NCBI GenBank assembly: GCA_012934845.2
Contig: WNNJ02003807.1
Location: forward strand, 62,001-126,000
Direction: 5' to 3'
Length of the DNA: 64,000 nucleotides
DNA from: Pomphorhynchus laevis
Taxonomy: Eukaryota > Acanthocephala > Palaeacanthocephala > Echinorhynchida > Pomphorhynchidae
Shown: positions 1 through 15,006 of the stretch, piece by piece
Position numbering within the stretch: the stretch's first letter is position 1
Layout: each line of letters starts with the position of its first letter
Notes under the pieces: model-generated
Databases searched by the model: none
What the model was told of the DNA's origin: nothing
What the model saw: the letters and a program-made list of their open reading frames with translations, nothing else
Program-made: the position numbers and the translations under genes

Positions 1-3000
1 AAATGAAGATATTCTACACTCGATTATTGCACATACTGGAAAATTGGTCAAATCTGAACCATCAGCAGTTATTACTCGGATTTATGATTACTTTGAAGCT
101 AAGAATAAACTCTTCATTTTGCTAGTTCTTACAAATGCGTGTTGCTGTGATCCTGAAAATGTCGATGACAACTTACTCTCGTGTGTATTCGATATGATAA
201 GTAGCATACGAAATTCTAATACAAATGTGAGTGATTTTCTGTTTACATTTAATAATGAACGTTTTACTTTTAGCAACATGCAAATCAAAGGAAAAGACGT
301 CATTTTGCTAATAATTCAAAGTGTGAAAACCTTTTAGTTGCGTTATCAATTCATGACGATGCACGAATTATCCACTATTGTCTTAGTTCTTTGATTTCCA
401 ATGTTAAAGGTATTTTTTATCACTAATAAACGAATTAACAAACGACTTTTCAGATACAAATTTTATAACAAAGCTTTTTGATCATATAAGCATTAACTCA
501 ATTGATGAAATGTACCAATGCTTGCTTTTACAATTCCTTGACGTAAGTTATATTCTAATATCTTGAAAGTTATCTTCGCATTTAGATTTTTGTTACAATC
601 TCAAATGAATTCGACAAAGCAAAGTTTATACATTTTGCTCTTGGAAAATCAAACGATGAGTTAAACCATTGCTCATATTTGCGGAAAATGCAGCTGGTTA
701 GAATGGCTGTCAAAAACAGTTTTCTACAAATTACTGATCAAGGTAATCTATGTTAAATTATCATGCAAATTAGCTGTAAATATTTCAAAATTAAAATAAT
801 TATTTATATCACTCATTTACTCATCGCAGCTGCAGCTATTATTCAAAAAATATATATAAATTATAAAATACTTAAGTATATAACATATGTAATATGTAAT
901 ATTTCACTATTTATTTTAATAATAGTCGCTATACAAATATTAGTCCAATAATTTTATTAAAAATAAATAATCATAAAATTAATAGAGTGTGCAATATAAT
1001 ACAATAAATACACACATATAATATATGTATGTATTTATATAATACTTATATTATATTAATGTATTTAATATATATTATATTATTATATAATAATATATAA
1101 TAATATAGTAATAATATAATAATATAATAATATAATAATATAGTGCATAAAGTACAATATACAAAGTATATAAAGTGATAAATATAATCATAGAATAGTA
1201 AAACATAAATCTTAATAACTTGTAACAAATACATAATATGGAATAAAAAATATTAAAAATTAATTATAATTTAATTGTATAAGTTTTTTTAAATCTGTAT
1301 TATTAATTACAATGTCTTCATTTCAAAAGCAGTGTTTTAAGTCATTTTAAATGTCATTTTGAATTTTTTTGTCTGTTTTGTTTAGACATACCTTTTTTCT
1401 TGTGCATACTTTACGATGTTCCTTATGAAGTAGCAATCGAGATTTTTCATATTATGTCTTCTCATAAAAGTGATGTCTTTACATCGTTGCTTACCAAAGT
1501 ACTTGAACGTCGTAAAGAAATAATGTCTGATCGAAAAATTCTTGTCGAGGTAAATTGATATCTATATCGTTCAATACTATTGTTTTCATAAAGATCATAT
1601 GCTCTAATGTCAAAAAAGACAGTGTTCAATTAAATGTGATCCTTGAAGCTTGTCGACAAGACGAACGGGTTGCTTTGCTACTTCAATATTGTAAAATTGA
1701 TGTAAGTATCCTCCTCTAATTTAATTTGTTGCCAATTAATATTTTTCAGTCGCTGTGCCGCCTATTGCTTGATCATATTCAAATCGATAAGTGTAATATC
1801 GAAGCTGTTCCTTACATTCTCGTGCATGTAAAGTCATCTATACGTGATCTTCAATTTCAGAAAGAACGATTATTCAAATTGCTCGTTCGTGGCATTACTT
1901 CGGATAGAGGACTATTGGATTGCGGCTTTGACAAACGTCTCAGAATAAAACTTGATGTACAATATTGCTGTCAGCTGCTTATAATGATTTTTAAAAATAA
2001 AACTGATAGAAGTTTAAATTGGATCGCTCCTATTCGCAAGGTGAGTTGTTGCTATTTTGTGCATTTATAAAAGATAACGATTGTATGTTATAGTTTAAAA
2101 AATATAATATAATATTTAAATAGTAATATAATTTTATGTTTAATAAATAATAACATTTAATAACATTTTAAGAAATATTGATATAAAGACCTTATGTCGC
2201 TGGATTAAATGTTTTATAATACCACTCAGTTTAAATATTTGTATAAAGAAATAAATAGATATTAACGCATATTCTGAAATATACCTAAGTGTTAATTTGA
2301 TATTTTTATTTGCTGCTTACAGTAAAAAGCGCTCAGGCTCTCATTTTCTTTTGTTAGAAATTAAAAATTAACATTTTTTGCTTAATTTATTTTATAAATA
2401 TTTTAAATATATATTCGAATGTTGAAAGCATTCGTATATGATGATTTTGTATTTTTATATCGCTACTCGGTGATAGAAGGTGAAAGATATGCAATTCGAT
2501 TTGGAATGTGTAGTGGCACTATGTAAGCAACACAGAGTGTTTGCTTGTATATAACTTAAAAATATATGTATGAGCTCAAGATAAATGATAAATTATTGTT
2601 TAGGCGGTATATCTTTTTTACTGTATTTTTTGCAATTTTGGAAATTTATGTTAAAATCTATAAAGTATAGTTGAACATTTTTTGTGACGTTCATGTTTTA
2701 GCACTTTAGACTTCATTTGTTTAAACTGTCTTTATCATAAACGCATTTTTTATGAACTGCATAATTAAAACATCTTTTGTCATACTTGATAACATTATGT
2801 CTCTATTTATAGAAAAAATTATGAAATGGAATTTTAATTAAAAGTGCCATCAATTTCCTTAATTTCTCTTTCTTTTTTTTCATATACAAATCACTTTATG
2901 ATTTTTTTTTCAATTAGAGCAGATAATTTGAGCTTGTTGGGTTTTACACAATTTTTTCAAATACAATTATGATGTTTTTGAAAACAAATACCTGTTTCAT

Positions 3001-6000
3001 TTTTGCTATGCTTGATATGTTCAAATTTAGAGTTTGTTTAAATACATTGTTTTATATTGTATAGATTATATATCATTCAAATTAGGGTTGTTAAACATAT
3101 CTTTGTGTGTAGCTACAAACTAGCCATCTTTGCGGTTTTTCTTCAAAGGCATAATATCGTTTTATCTCTAACGGACCATAGATATTTATAATATAATAAT
3201 ACAACATATTTTAATTTTATAATATTACAATAAAAATATTTTATTATAATCCAAAATATTATTATATTGTTCGTGAATCTATTACACTTTTAGGAATTGC
3301 TCAGCACTAAACTTTTCATGAGAATATTAAAATGCAATGACGATATTGACTTATTCATATCTATGTTTGAAGAGGCTGGTTGCTTACAAAAAACGCACAC
3401 ATTATTTTCTGCAAAGAATTTACCAACTTTGATGAGAATTCTTAGACAATACGTGAAATCGCCAAACGAGAAAGTTGAATATATGGTAAAATTGGGGTTA
3501 TCGTTTTTATCAAACGTAATAGCAAAAGGTATACATTTTTATTTTTCTCATGTCGACTTTTTTGTTAATTTAGAAAAAGTTAATACCGATTCTCTTGTGA
3601 TATTTCTTAATTATTTGTTGACAACAGTCAAACAGGAATCTGCGATTTCCTCACAGTGCATTCACATAACATCTTTGTGCGTTTTACATCAAAACGAGGT
3701 AATTTGTATTTCTATAACAATATTTGTAGCTAATGAATTATATTGACGAATTTCTTCTTCTTTTTCTTTATCCCGCTTTGAGGCGATGTCAACTTTGTAG
3801 GATTTAACGAATTTTAAAAAGTTTTTTAATTTCGCGTGATGTTTCGCTTGATATGGTGACATCTTTAAAACTGTAAAAATAATTCGTACATTTAGTCATA
3901 TTTTTTCAAACGCATTTTTATTGACGCGTTTATTTATTCATCTTCATTTTTATTGTCTTTTTATTCTTTTACAGATTCAGCTTCAAAGCAATTACAATAT
4001 GTTTCTCATTTTGTATTTCAAAACATAGTGTATTAATAATAAAGTGATTTACTAATGGAAATAAGAAGGATTCATACACTATTGTTGAATGTTGCTTCTT
4101 TGATGTAAATATTATAAAATTTTATTGATCCTGCTACAAAATTCAAAAAATCAACATTATGATCAAAATTGAAATGGCAAGACGCCCCGCATGAGTCAGA
4201 AAATTTATTGAATTTTCGATTCCAGTTTGGAATCATCATCAGAAATTGTATGTTTATTAGAAACCAAAATTTTTTCACCTTAACAAAATTTTGGTTTCTA
4301 ATAAACATACAATTTCTGATGATGATTCCAAGCTGGAATCGAAAATTCAATAAATTTTCTGACTCATGCGGGGCGTCTTGCCATTTCAATTTTGATCATT
4401 TAACATTGACCCCGAGCACCTTCCGTTTCCATAATCAACATTATCCTTTTTATAGCAAAGAATAAAATATTTTAAACTAAAATTGTTGACTTCTTTAAAT
4501 AATAAAGAATTATTAGAGCTGGATCAAAGAAAAGTGGAAATTTTTTTGATATTTCGCTAACTTCTGTTAGCATCTTTAGGAAATTACCTTAAATAATGCT
4601 AGCGATTGAACTGTAAAAACTGTAAATTTTTAAAATCAATCTTTATAAATAGCTCTTTTAGTAAAAAAATCTAAAAAACGTTTTTTTATAAATATTATAA
4701 TAAATAATAAATCTCGAAAAATTGGTTGTTTGAAAAACATTTTAACTTCATTTTTTAAATTGATTTCGGTCAATCGACTGCGAACCAATTCGACTGCGAA
4801 TTGATTTCGGTCAATTGACTGCGAACCAATTCGACTGCGAATTGATTTCGGTCAATCGATTGAGAATATAAGACAGTGAATTTATTGTTTAGATATTTGA
4901 AAATGATAATTTCATAAAATATCACGTGCATCTGTTAAATTAAATTGTGTAAGCAGACTCCATTGTTTTTAAAAATTAAACAAATTGAGAACGTAAAATT
5001 TATCGTTACAAATTTTACGTTGACTCGATTTGTCGAATATATCGACATGTTGAATACTATATATGTCGAATATCAGACCAGATAAATCTAATCTAGATAT
5101 TGTTTTTAATAATATTTTTATTTATATAATAAATAAAATAAATTTATTTATATTTACTTATCTAATTAATTAGATAAATTATCTAATTTATAGATTATCT
5201 AATTTATAGATTTAATTTTGCATTTAATTTAATGACAATCAATATTTAAATTTATTATTTATTCCGTTAATGCAATAAAAGGTTTGTAAATTTGTAAATT
5301 ATAGCACTTAGAAAGTTACAAAGTTGTAAAAGATTAAAAGTTTGAGTGCATTTGTAATACAGTGCCCGTTAGAAATCACTTTAAGATAAATGTCTATATT
5401 TCATAAATGTATCTTTTCACCATTGTATTAAGATACCTTTTTGAATTCCATAATATTTCACGATTAATCCAAAGATTACATTTATTATTTTCAGTCCGTA
5501 TTGAATCGTGAATAAATAATAAATTTTAATATTGATTGTCATTTAAAATAACAAATATCAATCGATTTTGTTTATAATATATTTATTAATTAATTATTAA
5601 TCGATAAAATAACATTTTTGTTTCACGGTATTACATTTAATTTATTACATTCATTTATTTAATTATTTCTAGCAAATTTTTAATTTTTTAAATATAGCGA
5701 TTTACATTATTACGGTTTCAGCTTCCTTTAAGTAAGAAGTATGCCAGCGAAAAGTATTTTTAGTTAATGTTGTGTTATTAATAAAATATCACAGCTATTT
5801 TACGTAATTTTTCAACGTTCGAGAATTTAAAACGAAATGATTAGCATATGATAACTTTTCAAATTATTAATTTACTTAATAGTTTATTTATTAAATCATT
5901 TTAGCAATTAATTTTCTGAATTAAAAATCAAAGTAACTTGAATATTAAATTCGCAATTTACCTTAACATCTCCGATTCACTTGGTTAGAATAAATTGTTT

Positions 6001-9000
6001 AAAACATTGCATCATGTTGTAAATATTGATATAACGCAAAGAGAAATCACGGAAGATAAAATTGGGCATATGATATGAATTATCATATAGAATTAAATAA
6101 TTGAAGACATTTTTTAAAGATAATATGTAAATTTGCAGTATATGCTTAGTACAATTGTTTAATTGTGTTTAGCCTTTGGGTACACTTACCCAACAAATTC
6201 TGTCATTAAAACATTCAATGCAAATCAATCCATCGCTTGTTAATGCATTTATGAATTTACTATCGGAAGATCAAGCACATTTCACCGAGAATTTATATGC
6301 CGCACTTATACATAACTTGTTGATTGATTTCAATCACAAAGACTCTGTCACTTACCAACGTATCCGTGAATGCTTTCTTGTTTCCTCCGACATTACAATT
6401 AAATTACGATGGAATCTTCCATACCTGTGTCTTTGCAATTCGATTTTGAAATCTGAAGTAGATGTACGTATTTTCACAGTAATTATATTGCTTGATAAAT
6501 TATCTAATTATAGAAATCCTCAATGTCCGATACTCTGCTCGATATTTACAGAACGTACTCTGCGCCTGATTTGAGACAAATTGTTTCTTATTATCTTCAT
6601 AGAAGTATTTTCTGCTATGTAACTTTCAACTTTATGTATTTGTTTCAGCTGCACGCGCTTCTGACCAAATTGCTGATCTTAATCCCGTTATTTCGTTTTT
6701 GGATATCATGTTAAAAGACAATAGCATCAACTCTATGCTTACTGTAATTATCGATTATTCGCTTTCGCGCTCATCATGTTTTTTTAGGAATTTGAAGAAC
6801 ACATGAACATAAATGTTGCTTTAGAGGCATTGGAATTTAGCTATATCAATGAACTTTCTGTTATTACTAAAACGGTTTGCATAAAACTTGTTTATGTCAT
6901 TAATTTTACCAATTAATTCCAGCTTCTGCAAATTCTTACCGGGCAGCAGTTGATGAAATTAGTTCGCAAATTTTGCCAACAAAATTCAAAATTCAATAAT
7001 CAAAGTATTTGCGTTTTGATCTCTTTTCTAACCGATTCTGGATATCACAAGGTTTGTTTGTGATCGAATATTTGAATTCTAAAGTTTAATCTTTTAGAAA
7101 GACGAATCATGTAAAATGATAAAATATTTTAATTCAATGCTGTCAAGTAATAACAATTCGTGCTATTTTCCTATCGAGCTATTTCGTTTCATTCTTGATT
7201 TGACCGTAAATTTCAATCAACAGAATACGAAGATATTTCTGCCTGTATGTTGGATTTTCACATTTAGGTTTAATATATGGAATTGCACAAAGCGTTTACA
7301 AAAATTGATTCACAATACCCTAACAATTTTATTTTTAATAAAAAATAAAATATTTTTTATTTTAATTTCTTTAATCCGTTGTAATTATTAACTATCTCAA
7401 GCCTAATAGTTTTGTTGTTCATCCTTGGTAATTTTGAATTCAATATTTAAAATAAATATTTCATTAATAACTTTAATTTATGAATACATCTTATCTGGAT
7501 ATTAATATCTGTTTATTAATAATATTAATTATTTAATTGTTAGTTACCAATTCAAAATACTTTGAATTGAAAAACACTTCAAACAATTTGAATTGTTTCG
7601 CAAATTCAAATTTACATTTTTTAAATTTAAATAATATTTCTAATAAATCAGATTATATCTGATTTATTAGATCTATACCAGATCTATACTCTAAATCTAT
7701 GAATAACTAAATCTATAAATCTATGATTTATTATAATAGATATTTTTATACTATAACTGATATTTTTATAAATATTATCTGTAACCATCATGCACTATAA
7801 CATTTAGTTATTTTAATTTGCTGTTAGTACAAATGGTTGCTTCTATTTTAGCTTTTGGATACATGTCTTGACATGCTTGACAACAGTGAAATCGCTACCA
7901 GCCATCAAGTTATTCTTAATATCATCGAGCAATTGTCCTTTAAATTAAACGTCAACATGTTACCTAATTTAAAATCATGTATTAGTAAACTGCTCAATCA
8001 TGCAAGTTTCTTGAGGTAAGATGCCATAACTTTTGTGTAAATAAACGTAATGTTTAGCAAAAATAGTCATTGAAACACGAACAATTTGGATTCTTTATTG
8101 TATTCGACTGTTTTCTGTGAATATTATTAATATTATTAATTTAATATTATTATATTATTAATATTAATTAATAATATAATTAATATTTTATTATAATATT
8201 TTATTACATAATATCTGTTATTTTGATATATTATTTATATATTTTATTTAAAAATAAGATACAAACTTATGATAAAAAATTAAAAGCATTTGAAAACTTA
8301 TAAAATGAGAATTACAATTTAAATGAAATGAATTTAAATTTACAATTTTAATTACAATTTTATGAAACTTTGTGTACTTATGACAATGAAATTGTCAATT
8401 ATTGATAGGTATTTAGATTTAACTAGTGGATAAAAGCGGAACAATTTAAGAAATATTTATTTACAAAAAAAATATTTATTATTAATAAATATTTATTAAT
8501 AAATATTTATTAATAAATATTTACAATTTATTCAAAAAAATAAATTTAAATATTTTTCTATGGCTATGGCATCACATATCGTTAAAATTAAAAATTTGTG
8601 TTTATTAGAATTTGTTCTTAATGTAATTTTTTGCGATGATTTAATCGATAAATTATTGATTATTTATGACATTATTTGTTAAGCAATCGTCGTTTAAGCA
8701 ACTCATATTTACAGTGCATTTCAGTTATTGTAAAACGACTAGAAGGACTCACATCACCATTTGTACACGATTTCATCAACCTTGTATTTGCTTATTGCTT
8801 ATTGTATCTTATTAATATTATGAATTTAGTGTGTTTCTTATCCTGAAGTATCGATGCCACTTCAGCAAATTATATCTGAATCGATACCGTTTCGAATTCT
8901 GATTCAGAACACCCCAACAGAATTACTGCATAATTCAAATAGTTTCAAAGTCACAATTGTTTTGTCTATTTTACACAGGGCGGTGTCACTTACTACTGCT

Positions 9001-12000
9001 AATGAAATAAACCTCAGTTTTTTACAAATTCGTCATATTTGTATGGCAGTATTAAAGTGTCGGTCAGAATCTAATGATGTACGTAAATATTTGTGTTAGT
9101 TAAAAACATTACCGTATTATTTCAGATATGCTTTTAATATTCATCTTGTATTCGACTAATGCCTTTTGAATTTTTTAATAAAAAAGTTCAAAGTTAAAAT
9201 TTTCTTTAATTTTTTGAAAATTAATTCTGTTTCAAATGTAAATCATTTGTTGTCTCGATCTATTTGTCAATTTTAATGATAATCAATTACATTTTAATTG
9301 CCAATTATGTCAAATTTATCTAGCTGTATAATTTTACGGAAACTGTTTCTTTTTCTACAAAAATTTTTATATCTTCGATACAAGTGATTTTTTTTATCTT
9401 AAGGTATTTATAATTTATAAATATTAATTTATATTTATATTTATAATTTTGAATTACGTTTCATTTACTCGATTTTAGCTCGGTAATGATTCTATCAGCT
9501 CTATTGAAAACAACGGATTTGGTTTTATTATTGCTGTGGTGTTGAAACTCTCGGAAGAAACGTTTCTTCCATTTTTTACGGGTATAACAGATTGGGCACT
9601 GAATGAACTGGAAGAGCCGTGCATTAATCGCCTGACAAGCTTTTTCAAACTTTGCACTGGGTATAATTTCAACTTTACTTTAGTCTCAATTGTATATTTT
9701 AAATTTGCACCTAATCTTGAAGAAATTAATTAGATAAATTAAAGAAATTAAAATCAAATTCATTAAATTCAACACTCTCAAGGCATTTATGCGACGTGCT
9801 AACGGTGTTTTACAAACCGTTTATACAAATTCAACAGATGCCTACAGATACCGGTGTTATTTAAAAGATCGCAGTTCTGATCGGTCGAATTATCAAATTA
9901 ATTGATATTTAGACTATATCAATTAATTAATATAAAATCAATATAATATTAATATTAAATATAAATATTAATTAATATTAAATCAATTTATATAAATTAA
10001 TAAAAAAATAGTTATATTAATTTGAAAATATATTACATTATTTTTGTAATCCTTATAATGATAGCAAAGGCTATTCAAATATTGAATTTTTTAAATAAAA
10101 GGAAATCATTTTCTTTGTTCCAGTAAAACTATCTTAAAGATAGTGTTTACAATCCTTAATTGTGATGAACCGATTAATACATAATATACCGTATTTTTTA
10201 ATAAATGTGTGTTTTCCGTTTCTCTTAAGGTCGAAATCGATTTCTAGTATTGCATATTATTCCGTAGAGAAATAAATTACTAAAAATTCATTTAGCTCAA
10301 TAATAAAGTTTTAGTTATTTAGTTTGTAAATATATTTGAAAATGGACAATTTTCAAATTAAAAATATCCATGTTATTACCGATAATATCGCAGTACATGA
10401 TCGCATTATCGATATACTTTTCTCTAACGCTCCTAAATCAAATATTAAGTGTTTTTTTTTGAATTTTGATACAGAATCAATAAAATACAAATTTATGTTT
10501 AATAAACATCTTTTCGATTGTTGGAATGTTCGTTTAAAACGAACGACAGTGTAAATTGCTATTGTCGATTAATTTCAAACTTTAGCAGTCGAAGTTTAAT
10601 TGATTAAATTTATGAAATTTAATGATTGTTTTAATTTAAATTTAATGATTGCTTGAGAATGTAAGGTAAAAAATTGCAAATTTCAATTTGCAATTTTTAT
10701 CTTCTTATATTAAAAATTATTTTGAACTCATTTCTTAATCTGTTTTTAATATTTTTCTGTTTCTAAATTTTTTTATTTATTTTTTAATATAATAATATAA
10801 ATACAAATATTTGCACTGTTTCATTTTAATTGTTTCTTATACTTTTAGGCTAGGGCAAAATTTACGAAGTATTTTCACTAAGTATGCCGCTGAAGTACTT
10901 GACTCGTTTCCTGGCTTGATCGAATGGACCACAAGTACGTGTCTCCTTATTTCTAGTTTCTAAAATATTTATTTTTTTTGTTTTAGAAAATGGCGAAATA
11001 ATTGATTCACAATTTTATAAGGCAATGTTTTCGTGTCTGTATACGATATTATGTCATGATCAGGATCAAACCGTAAACTGCGGTACTCGCTTTGATTTAC
11101 TAAAAACATCGTTAATGAAGAAGGTAAGTAAGATCATTGTATAATAAGATCATTGTCTGCTTATAGACTTTTACTTGTCATAAAAGCCTCTACAAAACCT
11201 TTATGTAATTGACTTAAAGTCAATAAGAAAAGTTAAACTTATTCACTTAAAAGTCAATAAGTTTAACAGCACATTTTATAATGTACCGAAATACTATTAA
11301 TATTTTTCATTTGTTTAGATGAACGTTTACTGGGTGTAGAAATACCAAATATAATCTTAAAACTTTAATTTGTATTAGAGTCATTTCTTTAGGCAAATGT
11401 TTTTGTATTTCTAATTTAGATATTCGTTCAAACCTCGTGTACATAAGATATCTGATGTAACGAGATGAAAATAAACTTCAAATTCACATCAATTCGTAAA
11501 GGCTTGTTTTGAGCAATTTTATATAACTGTGCAGAAGTGGATACAAGTTCTGTTATATTGTAGTAATAAGATCAATTTGACTGAGGTTGTGAAAACATGA
11601 CATCATTCCTAAAGTGTTGTTAAATGCTTCATTCGTTTATAAAATTATGTTCTGGTTATGCTTATAAGATATGCTTATACATATCCTTTTTATGTTGGAA
11701 AAAACTGTTCAAATCGAGGAAAGCTCATTCAGTGACAAAATTAAACACAATCTATAAAGTATTTTTAAGTCATAATATTTTGGATGTGTACTATTCTAGC
11801 TTTTGTATAAATGGGAATGCTCAGTAATCTTTCTGATGTAAAACTTCTTCCAATCTTTAAAACAGTAGGTCGACTAATGGAAGTTGAGCTAATGTTTATA
11901 GTAGTCGACCTACTGGCAGCGAGAGAAAGCTGAGGTTTACTTACTCAGCCGTATATCATTAGTATATCATTAACATCTATCTAGATTGTAACACACATAT

Positions 12001-14948
12001 CCTTTCTTAAATTCAAAGTTCCATCATTCCAACATCACAGGTGATGTTGGATGTAACGGTTTTATTTACGCTTTTGATTTCAAGCATACTTGTGCTATAA
12101 TTAAACAATACTACACTGCAATAATCGGTCTAAATAACAACCGAGCCCACTCTATAATATAATATGATAACCAATAATGTCTACTGAAATCAATAAAGGA
12201 TTCAATTCGGCATTTATTCATTTATATGAAGAATTGTCTACTAATTTATTCTAATTTATTATTATATTATTAATTATTATATTTTATAATAATATAAATT
12301 AATATTTTGTATAATTATATATAATTATATAAATTATAATTATTTTATATAATAATTTAAATATAATTTATATATTCAGTATTTATATTAATTTATTAAT
12401 TTATATACATAAAATGTCGACAATAATAATTCAAATAAAATCAATAAATGATTCAATTTACATTTATATAAAGAATTGACTAACCAATTAATTCTAAATA
12501 TTAATTTTCTTTACATGATGAAATTAATTGATTAGTATTGTTAATTTTGTTGGATATTTTATAATAATATAAATTAATATTTTGTATATTTATATATAAT
12601 TATATAAATTATAATTATTTTTTATATAATAATTTAAATATAATTTATATAATATTGTAAATATGATATATATTTATATATTAATTTATTTTCTAATTAT
12701 GTACGTAATTTATTGCTTAGTAATTAATATCAAAATCACCGGTTAATTTTTATAAGTCTCTCAATAATGGTATCAGTAATACTCTCTCAGTATTTGCGTT
12801 TTGGTCAATAGAACACACACGTACATCACGGTCTAAGGATATGAACGATACCGTTTAGTAGTAATCTAATCTTAATAATCTAATTTTATTCGATATTAAA
12901 ATATCTAATAAAGTGATTTGATTCAATTTGTAAATTTTAATTAGTTGTATAAAACACATTTTATGATTTACTAGATTTACATGTATTACATACATTTTCT
13001 ACTTTTGTTTACATATCTGGAACATATCTGGGACATATATCTAGCTTTCCTATTAATGATTTATATACGTAAAAGTAAATAACATATTAAGGGAAGGGTC
13101 TGCGGATAAAGTGATTTATAGTGATGCACATACCCTTCCAATAGTAAAGGATCTGTTAATAAAGTAATTTAATAATCGTGTGTTTAGTAATTTTAGGAAT
13201 TTTTTAAAATTCCTAAAATGAATTTATACAGCCGAAGTCATTATGTTCGTGAAGATTAAGATGAACTTGGAAAATTTAGATGATCAAAACTGAGGGAGTG
13301 TTGATGGTGGATGAACAATTAGATTTTATCTATTTCTTATTTTATTTGCTCTAAGTGTTTTTGGAAACTTGTTGAAAACTACTGATAAATCACGACAATT
13401 TACCAGAAAGTGTGTATCTTATATGCAGGATGTATCTTACACTACAGCCTGCATGCTAATTTTTTAAATTATATTTAAAAAATTCTATTTATTATAATTA
13501 AATTATCATATTTTTTTCCTAGCAAAAAATTAGTAGTTTATTTCATGCTGATTCAAATCAAATTGACCTCAATAATCCAATATTTAGATCAAAACTTGAT
13601 TTTTATGCCAATAAAATGTTTATTAAGTCAGTATAAGTTAATGTATATAATGCTTCTAATATATTTTATATGGCTGTATTTCTATACAATCGCCTAATGA
13701 AATTTTTATATTAAAAGACGGCTATATATTTTTCATTTTAAACCTTTCACGTATAGCACAATTTCAATATTTTTATTATTTTTATACAAACTATTTTAAG
13801 TTACCATGTCCTATTACATACATGAAAGACTTTAAAATATAATTGTTTTTTACATTTTATAGTTTCTTCATTATATTTTAGTCAGAATGACAAAAATAAT
13901 TGATATATGTTGATAATAGATATCGACAAGAACTTGTGTGATCTCTATAATGATTGCCAGCTAAATCTAAACTATCGAATAAACTATAAAATGCATTAAA
14001 CTTTAAAATGTAGTAAAAGCGCATTTAATTCCTTCACATATAAGATAACATTTTAAATGGCTTAAACAAATTTTTATTATTGATTTTAAATTTTATTTTT
14101 TTTAACTTGAAATTGTTTTACAATTTTATGATCTAATTTTATTGTTTCTTATCGTTTCTAATGGGTTGACACTAAAATTTTAAAATCACAACCTTCGTGG
14201 AAGTATAAACTGTTTTTATTACGAAACAAAAGAGATATCAACGCCAACTTCTATATTTCGATAGCCACTCTTATAATTATAGACCACTCTTATAATTTTC
14301 TTTCTGAAGATTATTATAGTAGATACCGAAATAGAAAAAATGAACTGATTTTGTTTAAACAATAATTATTATTGGTTCTTATGTTTCAATTAACTTAAAT
14401 TTTAATAATCTTTGCTTCTTGGTATTTACCGTTTGCTTGATCAACATTGATCTATCTCACTCATCTCGTGTCTAGCTTGTTGAAAAGACAGTGGACAAAG
14501 AGATAATATCGGACGCTTTGTGCCCGTGTGTTGGCCAACTAGTTAAAGCGTCGTCTTCTCCAGATTGTGCTCGTCAAACGATACTTGCTCTCCGTGATGG
14601 GCCATCAAAAAGTAACCGCCGACTTGTAAGTCTGTCAGTTGTTTTCGCCAAAAACAATATTTGTTTCTTACGTTTGTACAGGATCGCTTAAATACTCTGG
14701 AGTGTGTTAAACAGATTGCAATATGTCTTGGAAATGAATTTCGTTTCGTACTACCAGAGGTAGTACCGATTTTGTCTGAATTGCTTGAAGGTAAACTTTA
14801 TCTCTGACATTTCACCTCACAAATTGGTGTTTATTTTTCATTTTAAAATTTAGACAGATCAGATCAAGTTGTGTTACAGACAAATACTCTTATTTCTCAT
14901 CTCGAAGATATGCTTGGTGAGAGCATACAAGACAGTTTTGTCAAGTAA
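1..14948 (+). CDS. HEATR1: HEATR1/UTP10 homologue, C-terminal part (24 exons, 5' end outside window)
   Basis: A HEAT-repeat scaffold of the small-subunit processome (t-UTP group) that acts in pre-18S rRNA transcription and processing in the nucleolus. I read exons 1-226, 274-409, 454-542, 586-742, 1386-1549, 1594-1701, 1750-2040, 3294-3528, 3574-3698, 6173-6463, 6514-6604, 6649-6743, 6788-6874, 6923-7051, 7098-7244, 7852-8015, 8684-8783, 8830-9078, 9479-9660, 10849-10934, 10987-11123, 14476-14625, 14682-14790 and 14854-14948 (TAA stop). All introns are GT-AG and all junctions keep phase, giving about 1,213 residues; the human protein has about 2,144. Identification rests on the C-terminal BP28CT-type region: AVVLKLSEETFLPFF in exon 19, and GNEFRFVLPEVVPILSELLE followed by LEDMLGESIQDSF in the last exons. 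The rest is leucine-rich alpha-helical sequence without other motifs. The assignment is sure at family level; individual splice sites are inferred. Confidence 0.9.
4159..4399. repeat. Foldback element: 115-bp inverted repeat, 11-bp loop
   Basis: The left arm, 4159-4273, reads almost identically as the reverse complement of 4285-4399, with an 11-bp loop at 4274-4284. The ends start ATGATCAAAATTGAAATGGC and close with the complement. The short word AACATT lies directly left of the arm and two bases right of it, possibly an imprecise target duplication. The element is unusually GC-rich for an intron here. It fits a MITE or foldback transposon; its family is unknown. Confidence 0.8.
4759..4861. 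repeat. 41-bp tandem repeat, 2.5 copies
   Basis: The units 4759-4799 and 4800-4840 differ by one base, and a third, partial copy runs to 4861. Each unit contains two copies of the word CGACTGCGAA (or TGACTGCGAA) and the word GATTTCGGTCAAT. It lies inside a HEATR1 intron. Confidence 0.85.
9661..10848 (+). other. HEATR1 intron with an isolated 72-codon open frame
   Basis: AT-rich intron between the exons ending at 9660 and starting at 10849. An open frame at 10336-10554 (+), beginning MKMDNFQIKNIHVITDNIAV, has fairly protein-like composition but no recognisable domain and no splice context. It could be a fragment of a mobile element or chance. Nothing else is seen in this intron. Confidence 0.4.
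11124..14475 (+). other. 3.35-kb HEATR1 intron, AT-rich with degenerate repeats
   Basis: The longest intron of the gene. It contains a short hairpin around GTCGAC at about 11,867-11,915 and a diverged direct duplication (about 12,185-12,370 and 12,425-12,655, sharing a region rich in TATAATTATTTTATATAATA). Near 13,088-13,136 a GGAAGGGT/ACCCTTCC pair flanks a short segment. I see no convincing exon. Confidence 0.6.
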
Positions 14949-15006
14949 ATGTGAAACAATGTGTTTGTGTACAAAACAGTAAATTGTTTTTCTTTTCTTT
15001 TATACG

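Larger units (their letters stand above)
3699..6172 (+). other. Long HEATR1 intron carrying a foldback and a tandem repeat
   Basis: This 2.47-kb intron lies between two phase-0 junctions. It holds a near-perfect inverted repeat (4159-4399) and a 41-bp tandem repeat (4759-4861). The rest is very AT-rich and I see no coding signal in it. The short open frames around 4072-4465 are the two strands of the foldback and not a gene. Confidence 0.8.

Noticed and set aside
4072-4465. Two protein-coding ORFs starting MKWQDAPHESENLL on opposite strands
   Set aside because: They are the two arms of a foldback read in each direction, inside a HEATR1 intron.
8684-8783. HEATR1 exon starting at the more obvious acceptors TTTACAG or CATTTCAG
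   Set aside because: Both give premature stops or break phase; the acceptor TTGTTAAG at 8683 restores an open, conserved frame.
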